Shown: in pieces, positions 35,882 through 45,243 of the stretch
Position numbering within the stretch: position 1 is the first letter of the stretch
Layout of the letters: each line of letters begins with the position of its first letter
From: Ilyobacter_A sp963668015
GTDB taxonomy: Bacteria; Fusobacteriota; Fusobacteriia; Fusobacteriales; Fusobacteriaceae
Length of the DNA stretch: 64,000 nucleotides
Assembly (NCBI GenBank): GCA_963668015.2
Contig: CAXXCR010000012.1
Location: forward strand, 296,685 to 360,684
Direction of reading: 5' to 3'
Program-made: the position numbers and the translations under genes
Notes under the pieces: generated by a model
The model's database searches: none
What the model saw: the letters and a program-made list of their open reading frames with translations, nothing else
Told to the model about the DNA's origin: nothing

Positions 35882-38044
35882 ATGGGGTATAGAACTGAGC
35901 TTTTAAAATGTATAAGAAACAACGATCTGAATCTTGATGAAGAGAAGATCATTTTAGCATATGAATTTGCAAAAGAATCTCACATAGGACAATTCAGAAA
36001 ATCAGGAGAAGATTATATAGTTCACCCTATAGAGGTGGCGAAGATACTTATAGATATGAGAATGGACACCGACACTATAGTGGCGGGGATACTTCACGAT
36101 GTGGTTGAAGATACATATATAACCACTGCGGATATAGCGTACAACTTTGGAGATGTAGTTGCAGGACTTGTTGATGGAGTCACAAAACTGAGCATACTTC
36201 CCGAGGGGACTACAAAACAGCATGAAAATATAAGAAAAATGATAGTGGCAATGGCAAAAGATGTGAGAGTTGTAATAATAAAACTTGCAGACAGACTTCA
36301 TAATATGAGGACTTTAAAATTCATGAAGGCTGAAAAACAAAAGAAAATTGCAAGGGAAACTATTGAAATATTTGCACCATTGGCACATAGACTCGGTATG
36401 GCAAGGATAAAGTGGGAATTGGAGGATTTGTCGCTTTATTATTTGGAGCCTGAAATATACAAGGAGATCGTAAGGCTTGTAAGTGCAAAAAGGGAAGAAA
36501 GAGAAGAGTATACCGATGAGGTTATAAAACTTCTTATGAGTGAGCTGGATAAAAACAATGTAAGCGGGGAGATATCTGGCAGACCCAAGCATTTTTACAG
36601 CATCTATAAAAAAATGTTTGAAAAGGGAAAATCGTTTGAAGAACTATACGACTTGATAGCCATAAGGGTGATAGTAAAGAATGAAGCTGACTGCTACCAT
36701 ATACTGGGGATATTACATAGTTTCTGGACTCCTGTCCCAGGCAGGTTTAAGGATTATATAGCTGTACCAAAGTCCAATGGGTACCAGTCAATACACACTA
36801 CTGTAGTGGGTCCTCTTGGTAAATTTTTAGAGATACAGATAAGAACAGAAGAAATGCATGAGATAGCCGAAGAAGGGGTTGCGGCGCACTGGACCTATAA
36901 AGAGAAGAAGTCTATAGCCAAATCAGACCACGTTTACTCATGGCTTAGAAAAATACTTGAGTGGCAGCAGGAAGCAGATAATTCAGAGGAATTTATAGAA
37001 ACGGTTACCGGGGATATACTCAGTGAAACAGTTTTTGTATTCTCTCCAAAAGGGGATGTAATAGAGCTGAGAGCCGGAGCCACTCCGCTTGATTTTGCAT
37101 TCCACATACACACAGAGATAGGTTATAAGTGTATAGGGGCAAAGGTAAATGATAAGATAGTTCCAATCGACTATAAGCTTCAAAACGGGGACAGGGTGGA
37201 GGTAATAACTTCTAAATCAGCCAAGGGGCCTGGAAACGACTGGCTGAATATAGTTGTTACACACAGTGCAAAGAGTAAAATTAGAAGATGGCTGAAAGAG
37301 CAAAAGTATGATGAAAGCATAAAACTTGGTAAAGATATGATAGAAAAAGAGCTTTCAAAATACAATATCCCGTATAAAGAGTTTGAGCAAAATGAGATAA
37401 TTTTGGAGTATCTAAAAAAATCCCACCTGCCAAATGTCAAAGAGCTGTTATTCCATATAGCAGAGGGGAGAATGAAAGCGGATAATATTGTGTCTAAGAT
37501 GAGACCTGAAGAGAAAAAGGACTTAAAATTAGAAGATGTTATACGTTCAGAGACGAAAAGCAAAAAGAAAAAGAACGATTACGGCATAGTCATAGACGGT
37601 ATAGAAAATACCCTTATAAGGTTTGCAAAATGCTGTACTCCACTGCCGGGTGACGACATTGGTGGATACATAACAAGAGGAGCGGGTGTGGCCATCCACA
37701 GAAATGACTGTAAAAACTATCAGAGCATGATTAAAAATGATTCAGGAAGACAGATAGAAGTAAACTGGGATGAGAGTGTAGTGGAGAAGAAAGTCAACAA
37801 GTATGCGTTTAACTTTATTGTGGTTGTTGTTGACAGGCCGAATATTCTGATGGAGGTGGTAAACCTCGTAGCAGAACACAAGATAAACATAATAGGAGTA
37901 AATTCAAGCGTTATAAGCAGCAGCGGCGCCAGGGAGAGGTACATAAATATTAAATTTACAGTTGAGATAACAGATAAGGAATCCTACAACAAATTGATCT
38001 CTCAAATGCAAAAAATAAAAGATATAGTGGAAATAAAGAGATAG
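35882..38044 (+). CDS. relA: Bifunctional (p)ppGpp synthetase/hydrolase
   Basis: Long RSH enzyme, the stringent-response alarmone synthase and hydrolase. 720 residues: HD hydrolase (~25-190; YIVHPIEVAKIL, AGILHDVVEDT with intact HD), synthetase (~230-345; YDLIAIRVIV, FKDYIAVPKSNGYQSIHTTV), TGS (~385-445; FVFSPKGDVIELRAGATPLD), and C-terminal zinc-finger/ACT (CCTPLPGDDIGGY; ~640-720). Intact HD and synthetase motifs make it bifunctional (Rel/SpoT type). Preceded by ~130 bases after the apt terminator, in which no consensus promoter could be defined. Confidence 0.96.
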   Translation: MGYRTELLKCIRNNDLNLDEEKIILAYEFAKESHIGQFRKSGEDYIVHPIEVAKILIDMRMDTDTIVAGILHDVVEDTYITTADIAYNFGDVVAGLVDGVTKLSILPEGTTKQHENIRKMIVAMAKDVRVVIIKLADRLHNMRTLKFMKAEKQKKIARETIEIFAPLAHRLGMARIKWELEDLSLYYLEPEIYKEIVRLVSAKREEREEYTDEVIKLLMSELDKNNVSGEISGRPKHFYSIYKKMFEKGKSFEELYDLIAIRVIVKNEADCYHILGILHSFWTPVPGRFKDYIAVPKSNGYQSIHTTVVGPLGKFLEIQIRTEEMHEIAEEGVAAHWTYKEKKSIAKSDHVYSWLRKILEWQQEADNSEEFIETVTGDILSETVFVFSPKGDVIELRAGATPLDFAFHIHTEIGYKCIGAKVNDKIVPIDYKLQNGDRVEVITSKSAKGPGNDWLNIVVTHSAKSKIRRWLKEQKYDESIKLGKDMIEKELSKYNIPYKEFEQNEIILEYLKKSHLPNVKELLFHIAEGRMKADNIVSKMRPEEKKDLKLEDVIRSETKSKKKKNDYGIVIDGIENTLIRFAKCCTPLPGDDIGGYITRGAGVAIHRNDCKNYQSMIKNDSGRQIEVNWDESVVEKKVNKYAFNFIVVVVDRPNILMEVVNLVAEHKINIIGVNSSVISSSGARERYINIKFTVEITDKESYNKLISQMQKIKDIVEIKR

Positions 38045-38072
38045 CTGGCTTAAAAAGTCAGCTATTTTCTTA
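38042..38072 (+). terminator. Intrinsic terminator after relA/spoT
   Basis: TAGCTGGCTT / AAGTCAGCTA stem with A-rich loop, then TTTTCTT; overlaps the last stop codon. Confidence 0.8.
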
Positions 38073-38081
38073 ATTTAGTAT

Positions 38082-38110
38082 TTGCAATAAAATTAAAAGC
38101 AGTTTATAAT
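38082..38110 (+). promoter_or_regulatory. Promoter of tgt
   Basis: TTGCAA (38082-38087), 17-bp spacer, TATAAT (38105-38110), 34 bases before the start. Confidence 0.7.
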
Positions 38111-38144
38111 AAGACGATATATTGTTAGGAGGTTTTTCAATTAA

Positions 38145-39293
38145 ATGTTACCAGTTACATATGAAGTTTTTAAAAAGAATGGGAATGCAAGAATAGGTAA
38201 AATAAAAACTCCGCATGGGGAGATAGAAACACCGGTATTTATGCCTGTGGGCACCCAAGCCACAGTAAAGACTATGACGCCTGAAGAACTTTTGAAAATA
38301 GGTTCTGAAATCATACTGGGGAATACATACCACCTTTATTTGAGACCCGGGGATGATTTGGTAGCTGAATTTGGAGGGCTGCACAAATTTATGAATTGGG
38401 ACAAGCCGATACTCACTGACAGCGGCGGATTTCAGGTATTCAGTCTTGGTCACATGAGGAAAATAAAAGAGGAAGGGGTTTATTTCAGGTCGCATATAGA
38501 TGGATCCAGACATTTCATTTCACCTGAAAAATCTATAGATATACAAAACAACCTTGGCTCTGATATAGTTATGCTTTTTGATGAGTGCCCTCCGGGTCAA
38601 TCTTCTAGAGAATACCTGATCCCCTCTATAGAGAGGACTACCAGATGGGCTAAGAGGTGTATAGAAGCCCACAAAAGACCGGACGAACAGGGACTTTTTG
38701 CCATAGTACAGGGCGGAGTATACGAGGATTTGAGAGACAAAAGTTTTGAAGAGCTATACGAGATGAACGAGCACTTTTCAGGATATGCAATAGGCGGACT
38801 GGCTGTGGGAGAGCCCACAGAGGATATGTACAGAGTGCTGGACTACATAGCACCGAAACTTCCTGAAGATAAGCCAAGATACCTGATGGGTGTAGGTGAA
38901 CCGCTTGATATGCTGGAAGCAGTGGGCAGCGGTATAGACATGATGGACTGCGTACAGCCTACTAGGATAGCCAGACACGGTACAGTGTTTACAAGATACG
39001 GAAGACTGGTTGTAAAAAATGCCAAGTATGCACACGATAAGAGACCGCTTGACGATGGGTGCGACTGCTACGTTTGTAGAAACTATACCAGGGGTTATAT
39101 AAGGCACCTGTTTAAGGCCCAGGAAATACTTGGGGCGAGGCTAACAAGCTACCACAACCTTCACTTCCTGATAAAGATGATGGAAAATGCAAGGGAGGCC
39201 ATTAAAGAGGAGAGGTTCTATGAGTTCAAGGAGGAATTCAAAAAGAACTACCAAATGGGTAAAGAAAGCGAATGGATAAAACCGAAATCTTAA
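38145..39293 (+). CDS. tgt: Queuine tRNA-ribosyltransferase
   Basis: Exchanges guanine-34 for preQ1 in GUN-anticodon tRNAs. 382 residues. Nucleophile region ILTDSGGFQVFSLG (~89-102), GGLAVGEPTEDMY (~219-231), MGVGEPLDMLEAVGSGIDMM (~250-269) with the catalytic Asp in DMMDC, and the zinc ligands CDCYVC (~304-309) with a downstream H. GGAGG lies 12 bases from the ATG, a long spacer. No queuosine-biosynthesis genes or preQ1 riboswitch accompany it here. Confidence 0.97.
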   Translation: MLPVTYEVFKKNGNARIGKIKTPHGEIETPVFMPVGTQATVKTMTPEELLKIGSEIILGNTYHLYLRPGDDLVAEFGGLHKFMNWDKPILTDSGGFQVFSLGHMRKIKEEGVYFRSHIDGSRHFISPEKSIDIQNNLGSDIVMLFDECPPGQSSREYLIPSIERTTRWAKRCIEAHKRPDEQGLFAIVQGGVYEDLRDKSFEELYEMNEHFSGYAIGGLAVGEPTEDMYRVLDYIAPKLPEDKPRYLMGVGEPLDMLEAVGSGIDMMDCVQPTRIARHGTVFTRYGRLVVKNAKYAHDKRPLDDGCDCYVCRNYTRGYIRHLFKAQEILGARLTSYHNLHFLIKMMENAREAIKEERFYEFKEEFKKNYQMGKESEWIKPKS

Positions 39294-39299
39294 TTTTAG

Positions 39300-39329
39300 G
39301 CCACAGGTAAAAATCTGTGGCTGATTTTT
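39300..39329 (+). terminator. Intrinsic terminator after tgt
   Basis: GCCACAG / CTGTGGC stem with an A-rich loop and GATTTTTG tail. Confidence 0.8.
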
Positions 39330-39344
39330 GAAAAGGAGAAATAT

Positions 39345-40655
39345 ATGAACATAAAACTGAGGGTCATAGAGCTCTTGGAAAGCTATGAAAAGGGAGGCTA
39401 CTCTAACATAATCCTGAATGACTACTTCAAAAAAAACAGGCTCAGCCAGGGTGAAAAGGGCTTTATTACAGAGGTGTTTTACGGGGTTATAAGGAACCTT
39501 ATATTCATAGACTATGAGATAGATGCAAGGGTTAAAAAGATAAAAAAAAGCTGGCTGAGACAGCTTTTAAGGCTCTCCGTTTACCAGGGGTTCTTTATGG
39601 ATAGCGACGAAAAGGGAGTCGTCTGGGAAGCTGCGGAGCTTTCCAAGAAAAAGTACGGGATGCAGGTATCAAAGTTCGTAAACGGGGTTTTGAGAAATTT
39701 TTTCAGGGACGGCAAAGTCATAGAAGAGCTGGAAAAAAAGGGGAGATACGATATCATTTACTCGTGCCCGGAGTGGTTTTACAATAAGCTAAAAGCCGAG
39801 TACCCGAAAGAACACCTGGATATACTGAAGTCGTACAAATCCGTGCCTAAAATCAGCGTGAGGATAAACCCTATGAAATATTCTGCAGGAGAATTTATGG
39901 GCCTAATGGAGAAACTGGGGATAAAGATTCTGAAACAGGTAGGAGAGGTATACTATATAGACAGCGGTGCAGTCTTAGACTCCGCCGAGTTCCGTGACGG
40001 AAAGTTTATAGTGCAGGACGGGTCGTCATACCTGGCGGCCAAATTTATTGGTGCAGAGCCCGGGGAGACCGTATTGGACGCCTGCAGCGCCCCTGGGAGC
40101 AAGACGGCAGTGATGGCTGCGGATATGGAAAACAGTGGAAGGGTGTATGCACTGGACATACACAGGCACAAGCTGGGGATCATAGAAGAAAACATGAAAA
40201 AACTGGGGATAGACATAGTGGAGCCGACTCTTTTGGACGCCAGAAAGCTTTCCGGTATAGAAGAAGATTTCGACAGGATACTTGTGGACGCGCCGTGCAG
40301 CGGTTACGGAGTACTGAGGAAAAAACCTGAGGCCATATACAACAAGAATATGTCCAACGTCAGGGAGCTGGCAGACCTTCAGTACAGCATATTAGAGTCT
40401 GCAGGTGAAAAGCTAAAGCCAGGTGGAATGCTGGTATACAGCACCTGCACCATATTTAAGGAGGAAAACAGCGACAACGCAGGAAAGTTCCTTGAAAAAC
40501 ACAGTGAGTTTGAGGTTATGGAGATAGAGAAACCCGAAAACGTAGAGGGTCATTTTGACGAGCTCGGAGGGCTGTGGATAGACCACAGGGAGAAGTACCT
40601 TGACGGGTTCTACATAATTAAATTGACAAAGAGACAGGCGGAGGAAACATGTTAG
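39345..40655 (+). CDS. rsmB: 16S rRNA m5C methyltransferase RsmB (Sun/Fmu)
   Basis: Methylates C967 of 16S rRNA in the E. coli homologue. 436 residues: N-terminal NusB-like helical domain (~1-135) and Rossmann methyltransferase with SAM motif VLDACSAPGSKTAVMA (~244-259), DAPCSGYGVLRKKPEA (~317-332) and catalytic motif YSTCTIFKEEN (~364-374), giving the two conserved Cys. The sequence here is visibly richer in G and C than its neighbours (many CTG, GCC, GAC codons). It overlaps the next gene by 7 bases. Confidence 0.94.
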   Translation: MNIKLRVIELLESYEKGGYSNIILNDYFKKNRLSQGEKGFITEVFYGVIRNLIFIDYEIDARVKKIKKSWLRQLLRLSVYQGFFMDSDEKGVVWEAAELSKKKYGMQVSKFVNGVLRNFFRDGKVIEELEKKGRYDIIYSCPEWFYNKLKAEYPKEHLDILKSYKSVPKISVRINPMKYSAGEFMGLMEKLGIKILKQVGEVYYIDSGAVLDSAEFRDGKFIVQDGSSYLAAKFIGAEPGETVLDACSAPGSKTAVMAADMENSGRVYALDIHRHKLGIIEENMKKLGIDIVEPTLLDARKLSGIEEDFDRILVDAPCSGYGVLRKKPEAIYNKNMSNVRELADLQYSILESAGEKLKPGGMLVYSTCTIFKEENSDNAGKFLEKHSEFEVMEIEKPENVEGHFDELGGLWIDHREKYLDGFYIIKLTKRQAEETC

Positions 40656-41308
40656 AAGAATTGAAACAGGCCAATGAATATATAGTGTCAAAAATAAAGG
40701 AAAAAGACCAGCTGATACTGGACATGGAGCAGTTTGCCGAAGAGAATAACGTACCCATTGTGACAAAAGAGGTGGCCGAATACCTTAAGTTTATGGTGGA
40801 CCTGAACAAGAGCAAAAACATACTTGAGATAGGTACAGCCATCGGGTATTCCGGGATAATAATGGCAAAAGCTTCCGAAAAATACGGGGGAAAGCTCACA
40901 ACTATCGAGATAGACGAAGAGAGGTATAAGCAGGCAGAGGAAAACTTTTCCAAAGCCGGCATAGACAACGTCAAGCTGATACTCGGTGACGGATTGGAGG
41001 AGATAAAAAAACTTGAAGCAGGTTTTGATTTTATCTTCATAGACGCCGCCAAGGGGAAGTACAAGGAGTTTTTCGAGGACTCTTATAAGCTGCTAGCAGA
41101 TGGAGGACTTATCTTTATAGACAATATTATGTTTCGCGGTTATCTGTACAAGGAGTACCCGAAAAGGTTTAAGACCATAGTCAGAAAGCTCAACGAGTTC
41201 ATAGACTACCTGTATGAAAACTATCCAGGCTTCACTCTGCTGCCTTTTGGAGATGGTATTGGGCTCGTACGTAAGGAATCCAAGATTTTTAAAAAAGATA
41301 GCATCTAG
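40649..41308 (+). CDS. SAM-dependent O-methyltransferase (class I, YrrM/TrmR-like)
   Basis: 219 residues. Caffeoyl-CoA OMT-like fold: SAM loop ILEIGTAIGYSGIIMA (~67-82), TTIEIDEERYKQAEENF (~88-104), FDFIFIDAAKGKYKEFF (~127-143, metal-binding Asp) and GGLIFIDNIMFRGYL. Bacterial homologues of this size include TrmR, which methylates 5-hydroxyuridine at tRNA position 34, so a tRNA role beside rsmB and tgt is plausible but inferred. GGAGG RBS; overlaps rsmB. This is the last recognisable core gene before the accessory region. Confidence 0.88.
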   Translation: MLEELKQANEYIVSKIKEKDQLILDMEQFAEENNVPIVTKEVAEYLKFMVDLNKSKNILEIGTAIGYSGIIMAKASEKYGGKLTTIEIDEERYKQAEENFSKAGIDNVKLILGDGLEEIKKLEAGFDFIFIDAAKGKYKEFFEDSYKLLADGGLIFIDNIMFRGYLYKEYPKRFKTIVRKLNEFIDYLYENYPGFTLLPFGDGIGLVRKESKIFKKDSI

Positions 41309-41365
41309 ACCTTTATTTTAAACAAATTTTGCAAAAATAATGTTATAAAAATAAGGGGTGATTCT

Positions 41366-41923
41366 ATGATTATTTATGATAAAATCAGGCAAAAATATGA
41401 ATTAGGAGAATTGAAGAGCTTGCTAGGAGTCCAGCTCTATTATAAGTTTAAAAATAATAAGCCGGTAGAATTGTATAGCTTAGGCAGGAAATTAGAGCTA
41501 AGCGACATATCTTATTCTGTAGATGAATTTATAGAAGATTATCCAAAATACAATGATTTTGTAGAAAAGGCAAGTTTAATTAATGTAATGAAAACTGGTC
41601 AGACTGTAAGCGGAATTATGAAAAATTATCATATAGGGGATTTCTACAAGCATATAAAAACAGGCTTTAATTATAACTCTAGGATTTATAAAGACAAAAA
41701 TGACATCCTTAGTCTACTAGCGATAGACTATGATATATCAAAATTTAAATTGGAAATTTATAAAAGGCATGTGGAGTTATATGGAGAGAAAGAGGATCTA
41801 GAAGCATTTAGAGAAAAATTTTCTATAGATCATCAAGTTTTATATGAAAAATATAAAGAAAAATGGCATCTGGCTTTTGATGGTTTATTAGCGGAGTATA
41901 TAAAAAAAGATATTAATTTATAA
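41366..41923 (+). CDS. Hypothetical protein of unknown family
   Basis: 185 residues, charged, no signal peptide or TM helix. I do not recognise a domain. Helix-rich, with repeated Tyr/Lys/Asp; ends with EKYKEKWHLAFDGLLAEYIK. The last ~45 codons recur as a degenerate copy at 43783-43917, so the family was once present twice here. RBS AGGGGTGA. First gene after the core block; AT content and codon use are accessory-like. Confidence 0.72.
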   Translation: MIIYDKIRQKYELGELKSLLGVQLYYKFKNNKPVELYSLGRKLELSDISYSVDEFIEDYPKYNDFVEKASLINVMKTGQTVSGIMKNYHIGDFYKHIKTGFNYNSRIYKDKNDILSLLAIDYDISKFKLEIYKRHVELYGEKEDLEAFREKFSIDHQVLYEKYKEKWHLAFDGLLAEYIKKDINL

Positions 41924-41950
41924 ATAGAAATTAAAATTGGTGAGAAAGGG

Positions 41951-43429
41951 GTGTTTACTATTTTAACCGAGTATACCGAAAAAGATCTTCAGGATATTTT
42001 AACAGACATATTAATTTCTCATTCAGAAAAAGAGTGGATTGAATTTAAAGAGAATAATGAGAAGCCTGAGTTAATAGGTGAATATATATCTGCTTTGGCA
42101 AACTCTGCCTGTGTGGAAAGAAAAGAATATGCCTATCTTATTTATGGGATTAAAGATGAGACAAAAGAAGTTGTCGGGACAAAATTTGATCCTAAATCTC
42201 GTAAAATTAAAGGTCAAGAATTAGAAAATTATATAGCCACTCAACTTGAGCCACATATTGATTTTAAAATTTATAAATTTAAGCATAATGATAAGGATAT
42301 AGTAATGTTTATCATTGAACCACCATTTAACACACCAGTTAAATTTAATGGAATAGAATATATCAGGATAGGATCTTATAAGAAAAAATTAAAAGATTTT
42401 CCAGAGAAAGCAAGGAAAATATGGAATCGAGGAAAAGAAAGAGAGTTTGAAAAAGGTATAGCTTTAGCAAATGTGTCTGCTGATGAAGTATTAAAATTAA
42501 TAGACTACCCTAATTATTTTGAGCTAATGAATTTAAATTTACCCGATACAAAAGACAATATTTTAGAAAAGTTTTTAGAAGAAGGAATAATTGTAAAGAA
42601 AACCTCGTCTAAGTATTCAATAACAAATTTAGGAGCAATACTTTTTGCTAAAAATTTGGATAATTTTGAAAAATTATCCAGGAAAGCTGTCAGAGTTATA
42701 CAATATAAGGGAAATAACAAATTAGAAACTATAAGAGAACAAACAGGTAAAAAAGGTTACGCAGTTGGATTTGAAGGGCTTATAGACTATATAAATGGTT
42801 TATTGCCTACTAATGAAGTTATAGAAAAAGCTTTTAGGAAAGAAGTTAAAATGTTCCCTGAAATAGCAATAAGGGAGCTAGTAGCAAATGCAATTATACA
42901 TCAAGATTTTACAGTAAAAGGTTCGGGGCCTATGGTTGAAATTTTTGAAGATAGGATCGAAATAAGTAATCCAGGAAAACCATTAATAGATACAATGAGG
43001 TTTATAGATCATACGCCACAATCTAGAAATGAAAAATTAGCTTCTTTGATGAGAAGAATGAATATATGTGAAGAAAGAGGAAGTGGAATAGATAAAGTTA
43101 TTGCAAGTATAGAATTATATCAATTACCAGCTCCAGATTTTATAGAAGATAGTAAAAGCTTGATAGCTATTCTATATGCGTATAAACCTTTAAATAAAAT
43201 GGATAAAGCTGATAAAATAAGAGCGTGCTATCAGCATTGTTGTTTAAAATATGTATCTAGAGATTATATGACAAATACAACTTTGAGAGAAAGGTTTAAA
43301 ATAGATAAGAAAAATTATTCAATCGCATCAAGAATAATATCAGAAACAGTATCAGCGGAACTTATAAAAAATGCGGATACCGGAAGCAAATCAAAACGAG
43401 ATGTAAAATATGTACCTATATGGGCGTAA
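41951..43429 (+). CDS. AlbA_2 (Schlafen-type) DNA-binding protein with HATPase_c_4 domain
   Basis: 492 residues in the COG2865-type layout (called ATP-dependent DNA helicase-related or transcriptional regulator). N-terminal AlbA_2 domain (~20-140; EWIEFKENNEKPELIGEYIS, AYLIYGIKDETKEVVG, YIRIGSYKKK). C-terminal GHKL-like domain (~300-400) with N-box IRELVANAIIHQDFTVKGSG and RGSGIDKVI. A final winged-helix segment is likely. GTG start at 41951. Such genes are frequent in defence and mobile loci; function here is not known. It ends 12 bases before a tandem repeat. Confidence 0.82.
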   Translation: MFTILTEYTEKDLQDILTDILISHSEKEWIEFKENNEKPELIGEYISALANSACVERKEYAYLIYGIKDETKEVVGTKFDPKSRKIKGQELENYIATQLEPHIDFKIYKFKHNDKDIVMFIIEPPFNTPVKFNGIEYIRIGSYKKKLKDFPEKARKIWNRGKEREFEKGIALANVSADEVLKLIDYPNYFELMNLNLPDTKDNILEKFLEEGIIVKKTSSKYSITNLGAILFAKNLDNFEKLSRKAVRVIQYKGNNKLETIREQTGKKGYAVGFEGLIDYINGLLPTNEVIEKAFRKEVKMFPEIAIRELVANAIIHQDFTVKGSGPMVEIFEDRIEISNPGKPLIDTMRFIDHTPQSRNEKLASLMRRMNICEERGSGIDKVIASIELYQLPAPDFIEDSKSLIAILYAYKPLNKMDKADKIRACYQHCCLKYVSRDYMTNTTLRERFKIDKKNYSIASRIISETVSAELIKNADTGSKSKRDVKYVPIWA

Positions 43430-43440
43430 AAGAGTTGGAA

Positions 43441-43782
43441 TTTTACAACGAATTGTGTGTGATAGTGATATGATGAAATAATACCATTATAGCAAAAGAG
43501 TTAGTATTTCCAGTACATTGCGTGTGTGATGGTTATGTGACAATTATTATTTTAATGATAACTTTTTTACAACGAATTGTGTGTGATAGTGATATGATGA
43601 AATAATACCATTATAGCAAAAGAGTTAGTATTTTCAGTATATTGCGTGTGTGATGGTTATGTGACAATTATTATTTCAATTATAATTTTTACAACGAATT
43701 GTGTGTGATAGTGATATGATGAAATAACACCATTATAGCAAAAGAGTTAGTATTTTCAGTATATTGCGTGTGTGATGGTTAT
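43441..43782. repeat. Three tandem copies of a 122-124 bp non-coding repeat
   Basis: Copies begin at 43441, 43565 and 43687 with the shared start TTTTACAACGAATTGTGTG; the third stops after ~96 bases at GTGATGGTTAT. Copies differ at only a few positions. Each unit contains two diverged ~24-base boxes of the form ATTG..TGTGTGATRGTKATRTGA, ~66 bases apart, so the box occurs six times. No open frame runs through it. It could be an iteron-like protein-binding array, a repeated small RNA, or a recombination product. Confidence 0.9.
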
Positions 43783-43917
43783 AAAGAAGATCTAGAAAAG
43801 TTTAGAGAAAAATTTTCTATAGGTAGCCAAGTTTTATATGAAAAATATAAAGAAAAATTGCATCTAGCCTTCGATGGATTGCTGTGTGAATATATAAAAT
43901 ATAAAAGCAGGGATTAA
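43783..43917 (+). pseudogene. Degenerate 3' copy of the gene at 41366
   Basis: About 44 codons (KEDLEKFREKFSIGSQVLYE then KYKEKLHLAFDGLLCEYIK) match the C-terminus of the 41366 product closely in DNA and protein, ending in TAA. There is no start codon; the fragment is fused directly to the truncated third repeat copy. It marks a duplication followed by loss of the 5' part. Confidence 0.85.
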
Positions 43918-43934
43918 TTTTCCCTGCTTTTATA
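43903..43934. terminator. Bidirectional terminator
   Basis: AAAAGCAGGGA / TCCCTGCTTTT perfect stem between the gene remnant (+) and the convergent SEC-C gene (-). Confidence 0.85.
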
Positions 43935-45114
43935 TTTCTTTAAATAAATTATATACACATTTTTCTTTTAAATCAAAAATACTACCTGGAATTCTAAATG
44001 CCCCAGAGATATCATATTTATATAAGAAATTTGTTTTTTCTCTTTCGCTCCATTTGTCAAAAAAATCTGGCGAAATAACAAAGTTTTCACAATAAAATGC
44101 AATTAAGTTATTTAATGTTAAAAATAATTTTTCTTTTTTCATTTTTTTTATTGTTTCTAAAAATTCTTTATAAAGAAATATATCTTGTTTGAAGCAACTT
44201 AGCAAAATATAAGATTTTCCATTTTGTGGAAAAATATTTAACATAAGAGGTTTTATAAGTTTATCGAAGTCAGAAAAGTTATTTAGTAAGTTATTATTTA
44301 AGTCATATTCTAATTGAAAAAAACTATTTACGGCAAATTTTACTTCATAATTTAGTTCAATTGAAATAGTTTCTAACTTATGATATTTTTTTGATAAAAG
44401 GATATCATCAAATTCTGTTTTGTAATAGTCAAAGTCTTTATTTATAATAAATTTTTGTTTTTCAAATCCTGCTTGAAAATGCTCATCGAGTTCAAATTCG
44501 CTTAAAATATATGATTTTCCTTTTAATTCCTCGAGTTTTTTATGATAAGAACGAGCAAAACTTCGATAGGCATATAAGAAATGCTGTTCCTCAGTACCAG
44601 AATACAAATTTTCTTTTTCAATAGGAGCAAATATTTTAACATCATGTTCGTTGCAAAATCCAGTAAAAGTTGTAGCCTGATTTCTTCCAACTAATTTAAA
44701 CTCTGGTCCTATGTTATTGACATCATTATTAATAATCCAAATATGATTATCTCTAACTAATCTTCCTAAAACTCTAGTATTTTGAATAGAATGGGCTTTC
44801 ATTCCAATTTTTCCTTTACACTCTTCTTGTTGAGGATGTATACATTGTTTAAATTTTGATTTTTTTACACCAATATTTAATATTGCTTTTATTTTATTTA
44901 TTTTTTTCATAAATTCATCATCCGGTAATTCATCATCAGATTGAATTTTAATATCAAAATCATCTGAATAATTTTCAAATTTAAATATTTTTCCTTTACA
45001 GCAATCTTTATATAGAAATCCTGACCCACAATTACATACATCATTATCTTTAAACTCAGAATAAAAAGTAGTTTTATTTTTGGTGCTCTTTTTTCTCTTT
45101 AATTTTCTTACCAT
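43930..45114 (-). CDS. SEC-C zinc-binding protein with treble-clef/HNH-like segment
   Basis: 394 residues. Basic N-terminus, SEC-C motif CNCGSGFLYKDCC (~27-39), then a second metal-type cluster: QCIHPQQEECKGKIGMKAHS (~92-111) and FTGFCNEHDVKIFAPIE (~150-166). The C...C...H...CxxHD spacing recalls a treble-clef or HNH-like fold. The remaining ~230 residues are helical and unassigned. SEC-C tails occur on SecA and on many mobile-element and defence proteins. Lone gene with GGAG RBS, convergent with the upstream block. A nuclease or nucleic-acid-binding role is inferred. Confidence 0.7.
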   Translation of the reverse strand: MVRKLKRKKSTKNKTTFYSEFKDNDVCNCGSGFLYKDCCKGKIFKFENYSDDFDIKIQSDDELPDDEFMKKINKIKAILNIGVKKSKFKQCIHPQQEECKGKIGMKAHSIQNTRVLGRLVRDNHIWIINNDVNNIGPEFKLVGRNQATTFTGFCNEHDVKIFAPIEKENLYSGTEEQHFLYAYRSFARSYHKKLEELKGKSYILSEFELDEHFQAGFEKQKFIINKDFDYYKTEFDDILLSKKYHKLETISIELNYEVKFAVNSFFQLEYDLNNNLLNNFSDFDKLIKPLMLNIFPQNGKSYILLSCFKQDIFLYKEFLETIKKMKKEKLFLTLNNLIAFYCENFVISPDFFDKWSEREKTNFLYKYDISGAFRIPGSIFDLKEKCVYNLFKEI

Positions 45115-45196
45115 TTAGAATTCTCCTTTTTTAACTAAATAGGATTAATTTTAGCTACTTTAATTTTTTTATAACTTTAGTCATCGATAAATAACA

Positions 45197-45219
45197 AAAA
45201 ATGGGGAATTCCCCATTTT
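45197..45219. terminator. Palindromic terminator after the repressor gene
   Basis: AAAATGGGGAATTCCCCATT is fully palindromic with A and T runs outside, placed 25 bases after the repressor stop on the - strand. Confidence 0.85.
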
Positions 45220-45243
45220 AAGTATCATAAATTTTAAGCAGAA

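Noticed and set aside
43441..43782. CRISPR array
   Set aside because: Only three long units of 122-124 bp that are nearly identical throughout; there are no short repeats with unique spacers and no cas genes.
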